Shown: piece by piece, positions 19,480 through 26,804 of the stretch
How positions within the stretch are numbered: position 1 is the first letter of the stretch
Layout of the letters: the number at the start of each line of letters is the position of its first letter
Origin: an uncultured Porphyromonadaceae bacterium
GTDB taxonomy: Bacteria; Bacteroidota; Bacteroidia; Bacteroidales; Muribaculaceae
Direction: 5' to 3'
Assembly (NCBI GenBank): GCA_947567425.1
Contig: CANOLV010000009.1
Coordinates: 1-64,000 of the forward strand
Length of the DNA: 64,000 nt
Program-made: the position numbers and the translations under genes
Notes under the pieces: generated by a model
Told to the model about the DNA's origin: nothing
What the model saw: the letters and a program-made list of their open reading frames with translations, nothing else
Database searches by the model: none

Positions 19480-22400
19480 ATGAATAAGTTGAAATTTAGC
19501 ATACTGTTGGCGGTGTTATTTATGTCATTGAGCATCCTGCCATCATGTAACGATGAGACAATTGATATACCCAACTATACTGTGGAGGGTCAGGATGTCA
19601 CGTTGTCCATACCGATAAAGATTCCGGAAATGGAGGTGAAATCAAGGGCTTCACTCCCTACTGAGGCTCTTAATACGGTCAACTCGTTATGGATTAGAAC
19701 GTATAGTTCGTCTACCGGATTGGCAACCAGTAAGTGGTTGAAATTAGATCCAAATACAACCGATACTGAAGTAGGTCGGCAGGTAGAGATTAATATTGAT
19801 ACTCAAAGTGGGTACAATTATATTGTAGGTGTTGCTAATGTTGAGAATCTGGGAATTGACAAGAATAACCCTACTGTCGAAAAATCTCTCAGCGAACTTC
19901 TTGACGGTGCCGATACATGGACTGATTTTTTGAATATTGCAGTTGTATCTCCATCGGATTTCAATGATGTCAATGCTCCGGCAACTCCGTTGCCAATGGC
20001 CGGTTGCTATATTGATATAAATCCGGGATCAACGCATCCGAATAATCTTGGAGAGTGGCAGAAGAGCAATTTTACGCCATACTTTATTCCGGCGCAAAAG
20101 AGTATCGTAAAGTGGACAAACGGCGCTATTCATCTCCGTCGTTTGGTGTCCAATTTTACTTTTAATGTGTTGCCCGGAAATGATAATATTGAAGTTACGG
20201 TTAATAGTTATGCCGTATCAAATGCACCCAAGTATTCGTGGCTCTATGAACGTTCAGATGACGATGGAATGACCTCTAATTATGGCGATTTTGCTGATGA
20301 AGAAGATGCCGATGGTTTTTATGTGGACGTTCCTCAGTTCCCATCTCAGTATATTACGAAAAATACGGATGGCACCTCCGTTTTTAATTTTTGGTTAGCG
20401 GAAAACAAGCATGAAGGAACATCTACAACTTATCAGGAACGTGAGATTCGTGATACCTCAAATCGGAGTCTATTTACAAGTCTGACAGGATCGATATGGA
20501 CTCCCAATAATATGGCATCATATATACGGTTGTCCTGTACGATTGATTATAAGAATCAGATATCTGTTGGTGATCAAGGGCAAATGCAGGATGGAGGAAC
20601 CGATGTTTATCGTACGGGAAATGCAGAGTATTATATCCATTTGGGCTATATCGAAGGTTCAACATTGGCTGAAAAGTCAAAGGATTTCAATTGCTATCGT
20701 AATACGGATTATACATATAATATAACAGTCAATGGTATCGACGACATTCGGGTTGATGCTTGGGCAAACAAGGAAAGCTATCCGGGTGAGGAAGGTCAGG
20801 TAAGTGACCTGCAGTACGCTACGATTGAGCTCGATGCGCATTACCATGTGTTTAACATTAATTTGACGCAAACAGATTTGAGCGATCCTAATTTTGGATT
20901 TATAATAACATCATATTACAATGGTATTCAATATAATTTTGATGAGAACACGGCTTTAGATCAAGTTGATGATGCAAAGTTATATAATTGGATAGAACTT
21001 AGGCCTACAACGGGTCGGGATGTCCTTTCGGAATATAAGCCAAGGTACGGAAGCAATGCCGATGGAAAGACATTCCTGCTTACAGATTTAAAGGGTGGGT
21101 GGAACAGTATGACATCGAATATGAAGTCTGAGACGGGATGGTACACAGTATTCGTAAATGAATATACTTATGAAAATATGTTCGGTAGCGATGGATATGG
21201 AAATGAAGTCACTTCTGGAGATAGACCCAATTGGATGAATTATGTAAATCAAAATCCGAGACGTTTCTATATACGTGTCACAAGAAGTATGTCTGTTGAT
21301 GGAAATAGTATATATACCCGATCGAAATACGGTGTATCGCAAAAATCCATTCAAACATATTATTCAGACCAGGTATTTGCTCCTGCCGACGGTGATATTT
21401 CTAAAGGTACGGCTATCGGTACGGAACGTGAAAATGAGACAGAGGGGTTAAATATCTGCCGTCCGGGAGATTACGGAAATGACGCAAGCAATGGCCGTTT
21501 TAATGCGGCTCAGTGGTTGCAAAAGAGTAATTCGGACGTTGTCTCAATTAATTCTGATGAGAATAGCAGACCTTTGTGGAGCAACTTTGTAGATTTAACA
21601 AAGCCGATGCAGATTCCGGCAGTAAATGGTGAGCGGACTCAGGGTGGTCCTGATTTGCCGGACCGCACAGGTGATAATGCAGTAAAGTTACCAAAACTCG
21701 CAAATAGTACAGATTCGCGTAGTTACACATATTCGGATCCTCAGGCAAGTAACGATAGAGACTATTATATAGATGTCTATAATGCGTGTATGAGCCGTAA
21801 TCGCGATAATAATGGAAATGGACGAATTGATCCGGAAGAATTACGTTGGTATATCCCTGCTATGGGCAAATATCTTCGATTGCTTCTTGGCGCTCCTTCG
21901 CTGTCTGAGCCTTTGATGAATTTTAGTGAAATTGCAAGGATTCCAAAAGGAAGCAATAACGGATGGGTTACCCCCAATAATGACCAGATTCCGAACGACT
22001 ATTTGTCCCGATACATGTTCTCGACCAGCGATGGTGCCCGTGTTCTGTGGGCTATGGAGGGTATGTCTACTTCAACGTGGAGTCAAGTTTATGGTTGGTC
22101 GACGAATAATTCATATCCATGGCAGGTTCGGTGTATCCGAAATCTTGGCACAGACTTGAGAAGTGTATCGAAGAATGAGAAGGTCACTATGGCATACGTT
22201 TTTGATGAAACGAATCGCGAGATAACATTTACATATTATGATAATGCAGCTATACGTCAGTATCGTTTAAGCGGTAATGGAACAGGTGGAGGGGCAATGC
22301 CTACGCATAATATCATTTCGGATAATAATAAGCCATATAAAAAATTCGAGTACGCTTCCTCCAACATTACCGTTTCTGGCAATAATAAGACGCTCAATGG

Positions 22401-22713
22401 CTTGCAGAATTATATATTGTCTAATCCCTGTTCCAGCGTGTCAGGTACGGGTTGGAGAGTCCCGAATCAGAAAGAGTTGGCAATTCTATTAAACCGAGGA
22501 ACTATCCTTACTGAAAATGGCAGTTTTTTGACTTGTACGTATAACTATTTTAATAGCATTACAGGAGTAGGCGGAGGATATACGAATGGCCAAAACTATT
22601 TTCTTGGGATGCTTGGCTCCGGAATTGGAAACATGGGATCGAGAGGTACATTATTTTCATCAGGTAATTTAGCGTACACAATGTATGTGCGTTGTGTACG
22701 TGATGTTGATTAG
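19480..22713 (+). CDS. Large DUF4906-like fimbrial tip protein with an EF-hand-like loop
   Basis: This 1077-residue lipoprotein (signal ending LSILPSCND, Cys about residue 23) is the last gene of the locus. Its N-terminal half is fimbrillin-like (TVNSLWIRTY, GYNYIVGVANVENLG). The C-terminal half contains DNNGNGRIDPEELRWYIPAM (about residues 776-795), which fits a calcium-binding EF-hand or dockerin-type loop, and a C-terminal lectin/FISUMP-like module (GTGWRVPNQKELAIL, YTMYVRCVRD). Large DUF4906 proteins are common companions of Bacteroidales fimbriae and are thought to act as tip adhesins; binding specificity is unknown. It is AT-rich and followed by two terminators. Confidence 0.75.
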   Translation: MNKLKFSILLAVLFMSLSILPSCNDETIDIPNYTVEGQDVTLSIPIKIPEMEVKSRASLPTEALNTVNSLWIRTYSSSTGLATSKWLKLDPNTTDTEVGRQVEINIDTQSGYNYIVGVANVENLGIDKNNPTVEKSLSELLDGADTWTDFLNIAVVSPSDFNDVNAPATPLPMAGCYIDINPGSTHPNNLGEWQKSNFTPYFIPAQKSIVKWTNGAIHLRRLVSNFTFNVLPGNDNIEVTVNSYAVSNAPKYSWLYERSDDDGMTSNYGDFADEEDADGFYVDVPQFPSQYITKNTDGTSVFNFWLAENKHEGTSTTYQEREIRDTSNRSLFTSLTGSIWTPNNMASYIRLSCTIDYKNQISVGDQGQMQDGGTDVYRTGNAEYYIHLGYIEGSTLAEKSKDFNCYRNTDYTYNITVNGIDDIRVDAWANKESYPGEEGQVSDLQYATIELDAHYHVFNINLTQTDLSDPNFGFIITSYYNGIQYNFDENTALDQVDDAKLYNWIELRPTTGRDVLSEYKPRYGSNADGKTFLLTDLKGGWNSMTSNMKSETGWYTVFVNEYTYENMFGSDGYGNEVTSGDRPNWMNYVNQNPRRFYIRVTRSMSVDGNSIYTRSKYGVSQKSIQTYYSDQVFAPADGDISKGTAIGTERENETEGLNICRPGDYGNDASNGRFNAAQWLQKSNSDVVSINSDENSRPLWSNFVDLTKPMQIPAVNGERTQGGPDLPDRTGDNAVKLPKLANSTDSRSYTYSDPQASNDRDYYIDVYNACMSRNRDNNGNGRIDPEELRWYIPAMGKYLRLLLGAPSLSEPLMNFSEIARIPKGSNNGWVTPNNDQIPNDYLSRYMFSTSDGARVLWAMEGMSTSTWSQVYGWSTNNSYPWQVRCIRNLGTDLRSVSKNEKVTMAYVFDETNREITFTYYDNAAIRQYRLSGNGTGGGAMPTHNIISDNNKPYKKFEYASSNITVSGNNKTLNGLQNYILSNPCSSVSGTGWRVPNQKELAILLNRGTILTENGSFLTCTYNYFNSITGVGGGYTNGQNYFLGMLGSGIGNMGSRGTLFSSGNLAYTMYVRCVRDVD

Positions 22714-22779
22714 ATTTGATAAATACAATAATATGAACCTAACTTAGGATTGGAGAACAAGAACTGAACAAAGCAAACA

Positions 22780-22807
22780 TGGCCGTCATTATTGGTACGG
22801 CCTTTAT
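22780..22807 (+). terminator. Terminator 1 after the fimbrial locus
   Basis: GGCCGT (22781-22786) pairs with ACGGCC (22797-22802), followed by TTTAT. It is short but well placed, about 70 bp after the last fimbrial stop codon. Confidence 0.65.
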
Positions 22808-22817
22808 ATGTAGCGTC

Positions 22818-22852
22818 GATAGATGCGTCGTGATGACGCGTCTATCTTTTTT
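22818..22852 (+). terminator. Terminator 2 after the fimbrial locus
   Basis: GATAGATGCGTC (22818-22829) pairs with GACGCGTCTATC (22835-22846) with one G-U, followed by TTTTTT. Its left arm lies within the 17-bp direct repeat shared with 12195-12211. Confidence 0.85.
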
Positions 22853-22886
22853 GTACATATCCGGGGCTTTTAGTCCGAGTTGTATA

Positions 22887-23028
22887 AATCACAGCGCATT
22901 GTGATTTTGCGGGGATTGGACGGTGATGTTGCCGGGAAAATATGCGGAATCACAATGTAGTGTGATTTCGCATTGGATTTTCAGCGAATATGCTTATCTT
23001 TGCGTCAGAATCACAATATACTGTGATT
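22887..23028 (+). promoter_or_regulatory. Three evenly phased palindromic operators
   Basis: The palindrome AATCACA-N6-TGTGATT occurs at 22887-22906, 22948-22967 and 23009-23028. The three starts are exactly 61 bp apart. The second lies just upstream of the -33 element and the third at the predicted transcription start of the HTH gene at 23039. This is the layout of an autorepressor whose bound dimers could contact each other by looping. Half-sites are identical in all three while the six central bases differ. Confidence 0.85.
22972..23002 (+). promoter_or_regulatory. Promoter of the HTH regulator
   Basis: ATTG (22972-22975), 19-bp spacer and TATCTTTG (22995-23002) fit the Bacteroidetes consensus. 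The promoter sits between operators 2 and 3, so repressor binding would block it. Predicted leader is about 30 nt. Confidence 0.75.
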
Positions 23029-23038
23029 CAGGTATGCT

Positions 23039-23242
23039 ATGGATTATCAAGAAATAGGTAAGACGATCAAGTCACGGCGTAAGTCGTTGAACATAACGCA
23101 GCCTACGCTGGCCTCACTGGCCGGTGTAGGTCTGAATACGTTGGTGGCGATAGAACGTGGCAATGGAAATGCAAAGATTCAGACTATCATGTCGATACTC
23201 GACACTCTCGGTCTGAAAGTAGATGTGACGCTTAAAGATTGA
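23039..23242 (+). CDS. HipB-like XRE-family regulator (orphan)
   Basis: This 67-residue protein is almost entirely a helix-turn-helix domain of the XRE/Cro type (IGKTIKSRRKSLNITQPTLA, then GVGLNTLVAIERGNGNAKI). It ends with the LDTLGLKVDVTL segment typical of HipB and Y4mF-type antitoxins. Such proteins repress their own operon through palindromic operators and neutralise a HipA-type kinase encoded downstream. Here no hipA follows: the next 390 bp contain no suitable reading frame. It is therefore an orphan, either a remnant or a stand-alone regulator. The three perfect operators upstream suggest that it still works as an autorepressor. Confidence 0.85.
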   Translation: MDYQEIGKTIKSRRKSLNITQPTLASLAGVGLNTLVAIERGNGNAKIQTIMSILDTLGLKVDVTLKD

Positions 23243-23301
23243 CGATATGAGAAAATGAGATGGTTCATCTTTTTTGTCGCGGAGATTAATTCGGGAAAAT
23301 G

Positions 23302-23333
23302 TTTGGAAAATTCAACTTTAACTTCTAACTTTG
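23302..23333 (+). promoter_or_regulatory. Promoter of the structured RNA
   Basis: TTTG (23302-23305), 20-bp spacer and TAACTTTG (23326-23333) are a perfect Bacteroidetes promoter. No plausible coding frame follows on this strand before the convergent GH43 gene, so it probably drives a non-coding RNA. Confidence 0.75.
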
Positions 23334-23339
23334 TGTTAT

Positions 23340-23576
23340 AAGATAAAGCGAGGGGGCAAGAGAGCCTCCGCAGAGCTTAAAGGTATAACCACATCAAAGT
23401 AGATTGGGAAACTCATCAAATTTACATGAAATACCGAGACAAGCTTGGTCGTCTGATGGCGGGCCCCAGCCGCTCTCCGGAGCGGAGGCTTCAATGCCCA
23501 GGCGGATTACAAAGGACGGCGAGCGCTCAAATCCTGTCATTCGGAGTTTCATCGCATCCTTTGATGTGGCATTATA
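23340..23576 (+). ncRNA. Candidate structured non-coding RNA (6S-like rod?)
   Basis: Downstream of a perfect promoter the sequence folds into a long rod. 23384-23399 pairs with 23559-23576 (core CCACATCAAAG/CTTTGATGTGG, 11 perfect pairs, then TATAA/TTATA past a 2-nt bulge). An asymmetric loop follows (26 nt on the 5' side, 6 nt on the 3' side). Then 23426-23441 pairs with 23535-23552 (ATGAAA/TTTCAT, CCGA/TCGG, GACA/TGTC). The apical part has GGGC/GCCC and a CCGCTC-TCCG-GAGCGG hairpin with a UNCG tetraloop (23470-23485). A small GC hairpin lies near the 5' end (about 23353-23370). Size and the one-sided central bubble recall 6S RNA, but the family cannot be proved by eye. A strand-symmetric fold is possible; the promoter favours plus. 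Confidence 0.55.
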
Positions 23577-23577
23577 A

Positions 23578-23612
23578 AGAAGCCGGAACTGCGTCGAGCT
23601 GTTCCGGCTTCT
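23578..23612 (-). terminator. Terminator of the GH43-containing operon
   Basis: AGAAGCCGGAAC (23578-23589) and GTTCCGGCTTCT (23601-23612) form a perfect 12-bp stem with an 11-nt loop. On the minus strand it is followed by TTTATAA, 24 bp past the GH43 stop. It could also end the plus-strand RNA, although the plus side has only a weak T-run. Confidence 0.8.
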
Positions 23613-23635
23613 GTCGTTATAGGGGTGATGTCGTT

Positions 23636-24619
23636 TCATCGGGTGGGCACGACGGGCTTTATAGTGCCGTCGGGATTGAAGTGGAGCGGATCGATGCACA
23701 CTTCGCGGTGCCATCCGGGGCCTTTGTCGCGCTCGATGTAGTCCTTGTTGATGCGGTGGTAGACCATGTACCATGTGTCGGTGCCCGGTGCTTTGAGCAC
23801 GGAGTTGTGGGCCGGACCGTAGATCTCCAATTCCGGATTCTGAATGAGTATCACGGGCTGGTCGGCCACTTTGATGGGCCCGAGCGGCGAGGTGGCGGTG
23901 CCGTAGGCCACGTGGTAGTTGGGCGATCCGGTGTCGTCGACCGACCACATGAAGTAGTAAAGTCCGTCGCGGAAGAATACGTAGGGGGCTTCGCGGTAGT
24001 TGTAGTCGGCGAGAGTGCCGCCTTCGGGGGTCATCACCGTGATGGTGGATTTTTTGACTGAGAGCATGTCGTCGTTAAGCTCGGCGCCGGCCATGTAGCC
24101 GTTGCCCCAGTATAGGTAGGGTTTGCCCGACTGAGGGTCGACAAACACGTCGACATCTATCTGCTGGCCGTGGCCTACGGGTGATTCGGTCAGGATGGGA
24201 TGTCCGAGGTCGACAAACGGGCCTGTGGGCGAGTCTGCCACGGCCACACCTATCTGCTTGCCTCCTCCGGCGGCGGTGTTGCCGCTGAAGTATAGGTAGT
24301 AGCGGTATTTTCCGTCGACTTTGCGCTCTTCGATGGCCGGTGCCCAGGCGTTGCCGTCGGCCCATGCCACCTGGTCCGACTTAAGGTCGAGGGCCACACC
24401 TTCGTATGTCCAGTCGCGTAGATCGTCGGAGGAGAACACGGTGTAGTACCATCCTCCCCATCCGGGCTGTCCGTCGGTGGTGGAGTAGATGTAGTACTTT
24501 CCGGTGCCTTCCGCATATAGGATTTCCGGGTCGGCGTGGAAACCGGGGAGTATGGGGTTTGATCCGAAGGCCGTCAGGCCCATGAGGGCCGTGACGGCGA
24601 GTTGAGTCAGTCGTTTCAT
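23636..24619 (-). CDS. Glycoside hydrolase family 43 enzyme
   Basis: This 327-residue exported enzyme (signal peptide to about AFGS, residue 19) begins its mature part with NPILPGFHADPEI, the classic GH43 start that contains the catalytic base Asp. The pKa-modulating Asp lies in the QQIDVDVFVDPQSGKPYLYW region (about residues 150-170) and the acid Glu in NYREAPYVF (about 207-215). The five-bladed propeller would act on arabinose- or xylose-containing side chains (alpha-L-arabinofuranosidase or beta-xylosidase); specificity cannot be decided here. It starts 4 bp after the M3 peptidase stop, so it is the last gene of a five-gene leftward operon. Confidence 0.9.
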   Translation of the reverse strand: MKRLTQLAVTALMGLTAFGSNPILPGFHADPEILYAEGTGKYYIYSTTDGQPGWGGWYYTVFSSDDLRDWTYEGVALDLKSDQVAWADGNAWAPAIEERKVDGKYRYYLYFSGNTAAGGGKQIGVAVADSPTGPFVDLGHPILTESPVGHGQQIDVDVFVDPQSGKPYLYWGNGYMAGAELNDDMLSVKKSTITVMTPEGGTLADYNYREAPYVFFRDGLYYFMWSVDDTGSPNYHVAYGTATSPLGPIKVADQPVILIQNPELEIYGPAHNSVLKAPGTDTWYMVYHRINKDYIERDKGPGWHREVCIDPLHFNPDGTIKPVVPTR

Positions 24620-24623
24620 CAGT

Positions 24624-26789
24624 TTATTTGCCTTCGATGTTGTTGATGCGCAGGTCCTTGTTTGGCTCGTCGATCAGTCCGCGGTTGCGGAGAAGCGCGT
24701 CGGGGGTCGGCTTTTTTCCGCGGAATTTGATGTAGAGTTCCATCGGATCTTCGCTTCCGCCCATTTCGAGCACGTTTTCTTTGAAAGCCTTTGCCGTGGC
24801 GGGGTCGAATATGCCTTTCTCCTTGAACAGCTCGAATCCGTCGGTGTCGAGCACTTCAGCCCACAGGTAGGTATAGTAGCCTGAAGCATAGCCGTCGCTG
24901 CCGAACACGTGCTTGAAGTAGGGGCTGCGGTAGCGGTACTGAACTTCGCGGGGCATGCCGAGCTTATCGGCCACCTGCTGTTCGAATGCTTCTACATTGA
25001 TATTCTCGGTGTCGGTGAGCTTGCCCCACTGGAGGTCGAGCAGTGCGGCACCGGCCAGTTCTGTAGTGGTGAAGCCCTGATTGTGGGTCGAGGCGGCCTG
25101 CAGCTTGGCTATCAGCTCGTCGGGAATCACTTCGCCGGTCTTGTAGTGGAATGCGTAGGTCTTGAGCAGTTCGGGTTCGAGGGCCCAGTGTTCGTGGATC
25201 TGCGACGGGAGCTCCACGAAGTCGCGGTCGACGTTGGTGCCCGACTGCGATTTATATTTGGCGCGGGAGAGCATGCCGTGGAGGCCGTGGCCAAATTCGT
25301 GGAACATGGTCTCTACGTTGTCTATCGACAGCAGCGAGGGTGAGTCGGCGGTCGGTGTCGCAAAGTTGCAGACATTGACCACGATCGGGCGCACGGCTTC
25401 GCCATTGTCGGGAACGAATGAGCCTTTGAACTCGGTCATCCATGCTCCCTGGCGCTTCGAGGGACGGGTGAAGTAGTCGGTCATGAATATGGCCACATGT
25501 TCGCCCTTCTCGTCGGTCACCTCGTATACTGTCACTTCGGGGTCATACTTGGGCGCGTCGGGAATTTCGGTGAAAGTCACGCCGTAAAGACGCTTGGCCA
25601 TTCCGAATATGCCTTTGCGCACGTTGTCGATGTGGAAGTACTGGCTCACTACATCCTCGTCGAGGTCATATTTGGCCTTGCGCACCTTTTCGGCGTAGTA
25701 ATAGTAGTCCCAGGGCTGGATGGTAAACGAGTTGCCCTCCTTGTTGCTGAGACGCTGCATCTCGGCCACTTCCTCTTTCACGCGTGCGGTGGCAGGCTTC
25801 CAGATCTGCATGAGCAGGTCCTCGGCGTTGCCTACGGTCTTGGCCATTACGGCGTCGGTCATATAGTCGGCAAAAGTGTCGAATCCGAGCAGACGGGCCT
25901 TTTGTCCGCGGAGTTTGACGATCTCGGCTATGATGGGATAGTTGTTATATTCGCCGCTTGAAGCGAGTGTGGTGTAGCCTTTGTACATCTTTTCGCGGAG
26001 ATCGCGGTTGTCGGCATACTGGAGCACGGGCAGACGCGAGGGCGCATGCAGAGTGAACACCCACTTTCCGTCCAGGCCGCGTTTGGAGGCGGTCTCGGCG
26101 GCCGAGGCCACTACGTTGGCCGGCAGTCCGGCGAGCTGAGCTTTATCGTCGACAGTTATATCGAACGCATTGGTGGCGTTGAGCAGATTTTTGTTAAACT
26201 TAAGGTAGAGGTCCGACAGGCGGCTGTTGATGTTCTTCAGCTCCTCTTTCTTGGAGTCGGACAGCAGGGCACCGCTGCGAACGAAGCTTTTGTAGGCCTG
26301 CTCTACGGCACGGAGCTGTGCGCGGTCGTATCCGGCGTTGGCTCTGGCGTCGTACAGGGCTTTCACGCGGACGAACAGCTTCGGATTCATCGAGATCTCG
26401 TCCTGGTGGGCCGATACGAGGGGGTAGAATTCAGAGCCGATGGCATCCATCTCGGCGTTGGAGTTTGACTCGTCGAGATTCATGAACACCGCGCATACGC
26501 GGTCGAGAATCGGACCGGAGTGGTCGAGAGCCACGATAGTGTTGTCAAATGTCGGGGCTTCCGGATTGTTGACTATCGCCTCGACATTCTTCTTCTGCTC
26601 CTCTATTCCGGCCTTAAGTGCGGGCAGATAGTCGGAATAGGTGATTTTGTCGTAGGGCGCGATGTCGAATTTCGTGCCGTAGGGCGCGAGAAATGGATTC
26701 TGTCTGGTGTCATCCATTGCATTTGCGGTTGAGAACGCCGACCCGCATATTGCGGCTGACGTTGCGATGGTTAATAATAATCGGTTCAT
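24624..26789 (-). CDS. dcp: M3-family metallopeptidase (peptidyl-dipeptidase Dcp-like)
   Basis: This 721-residue protein has a signal peptide (to about TANA, residue 24), a long helical N-terminal half and the M3 zinc motif HEFGH (in MFHEFGHGLHGML, about residues 494-498). Supporting signatures include YRSPYFKHVFG and GYYTYLWAEVLD near the C-terminus. Dcp-type enzymes remove C-terminal dipeptides from oligopeptides; with a signal peptide this one should work in the periplasm. Length matches the family (about 680-720). It lies 15 bp after the EEP-family gene and 4 bp before GH43. Confidence 0.92.
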   Translation of the reverse strand: MNRLLLTIATSAAICGSAFSTANAMDDTRQNPFLAPYGTKFDIAPYDKITYSDYLPALKAGIEEQKKNVEAIVNNPEAPTFDNTIVALDHSGPILDRVCAVFMNLDESNSNAEMDAIGSEFYPLVSAHQDEISMNPKLFVRVKALYDARANAGYDRAQLRAVEQAYKSFVRSGALLSDSKKEELKNINSRLSDLYLKFNKNLLNATNAFDITVDDKAQLAGLPANVVASAAETASKRGLDGKWVFTLHAPSRLPVLQYADNRDLREKMYKGYTTLASSGEYNNYPIIAEIVKLRGQKARLLGFDTFADYMTDAVMAKTVGNAEDLLMQIWKPATARVKEEVAEMQRLSNKEGNSFTIQPWDYYYYAEKVRKAKYDLDEDVVSQYFHIDNVRKGIFGMAKRLYGVTFTEIPDAPKYDPEVTVYEVTDEKGEHVAIFMTDYFTRPSKRQGAWMTEFKGSFVPDNGEAVRPIVVNVCNFATPTADSPSLLSIDNVETMFHEFGHGLHGMLSRAKYKSQSGTNVDRDFVELPSQIHEHWALEPELLKTYAFHYKTGEVIPDELIAKLQAASTHNQGFTTTELAGAALLDLQWGKLTDTENINVEAFEQQVADKLGMPREVQYRYRSPYFKHVFGSDGYASGYYTYLWAEVLDTDGFELFKEKGIFDPATAKAFKENVLEMGGSEDPMELYIKFRGKKPTPDALLRNRGLIDEPNKDLRINNIEGK

Positions 26790-26804
26790 ATATTTAGAAT
26801 TATG

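Noticed and set aside
22714-23393. Complete HipBA toxin-antitoxin system
   Set aside because: Only the HipB-like regulator is present; no kinase frame was found on either strand.
23426-24061. 211-codon plus-strand frame after the RNA promoter
   Set aside because: It overlaps the structured RNA and then runs antisense to the GH43 gene; composition is that of a shadow frame.
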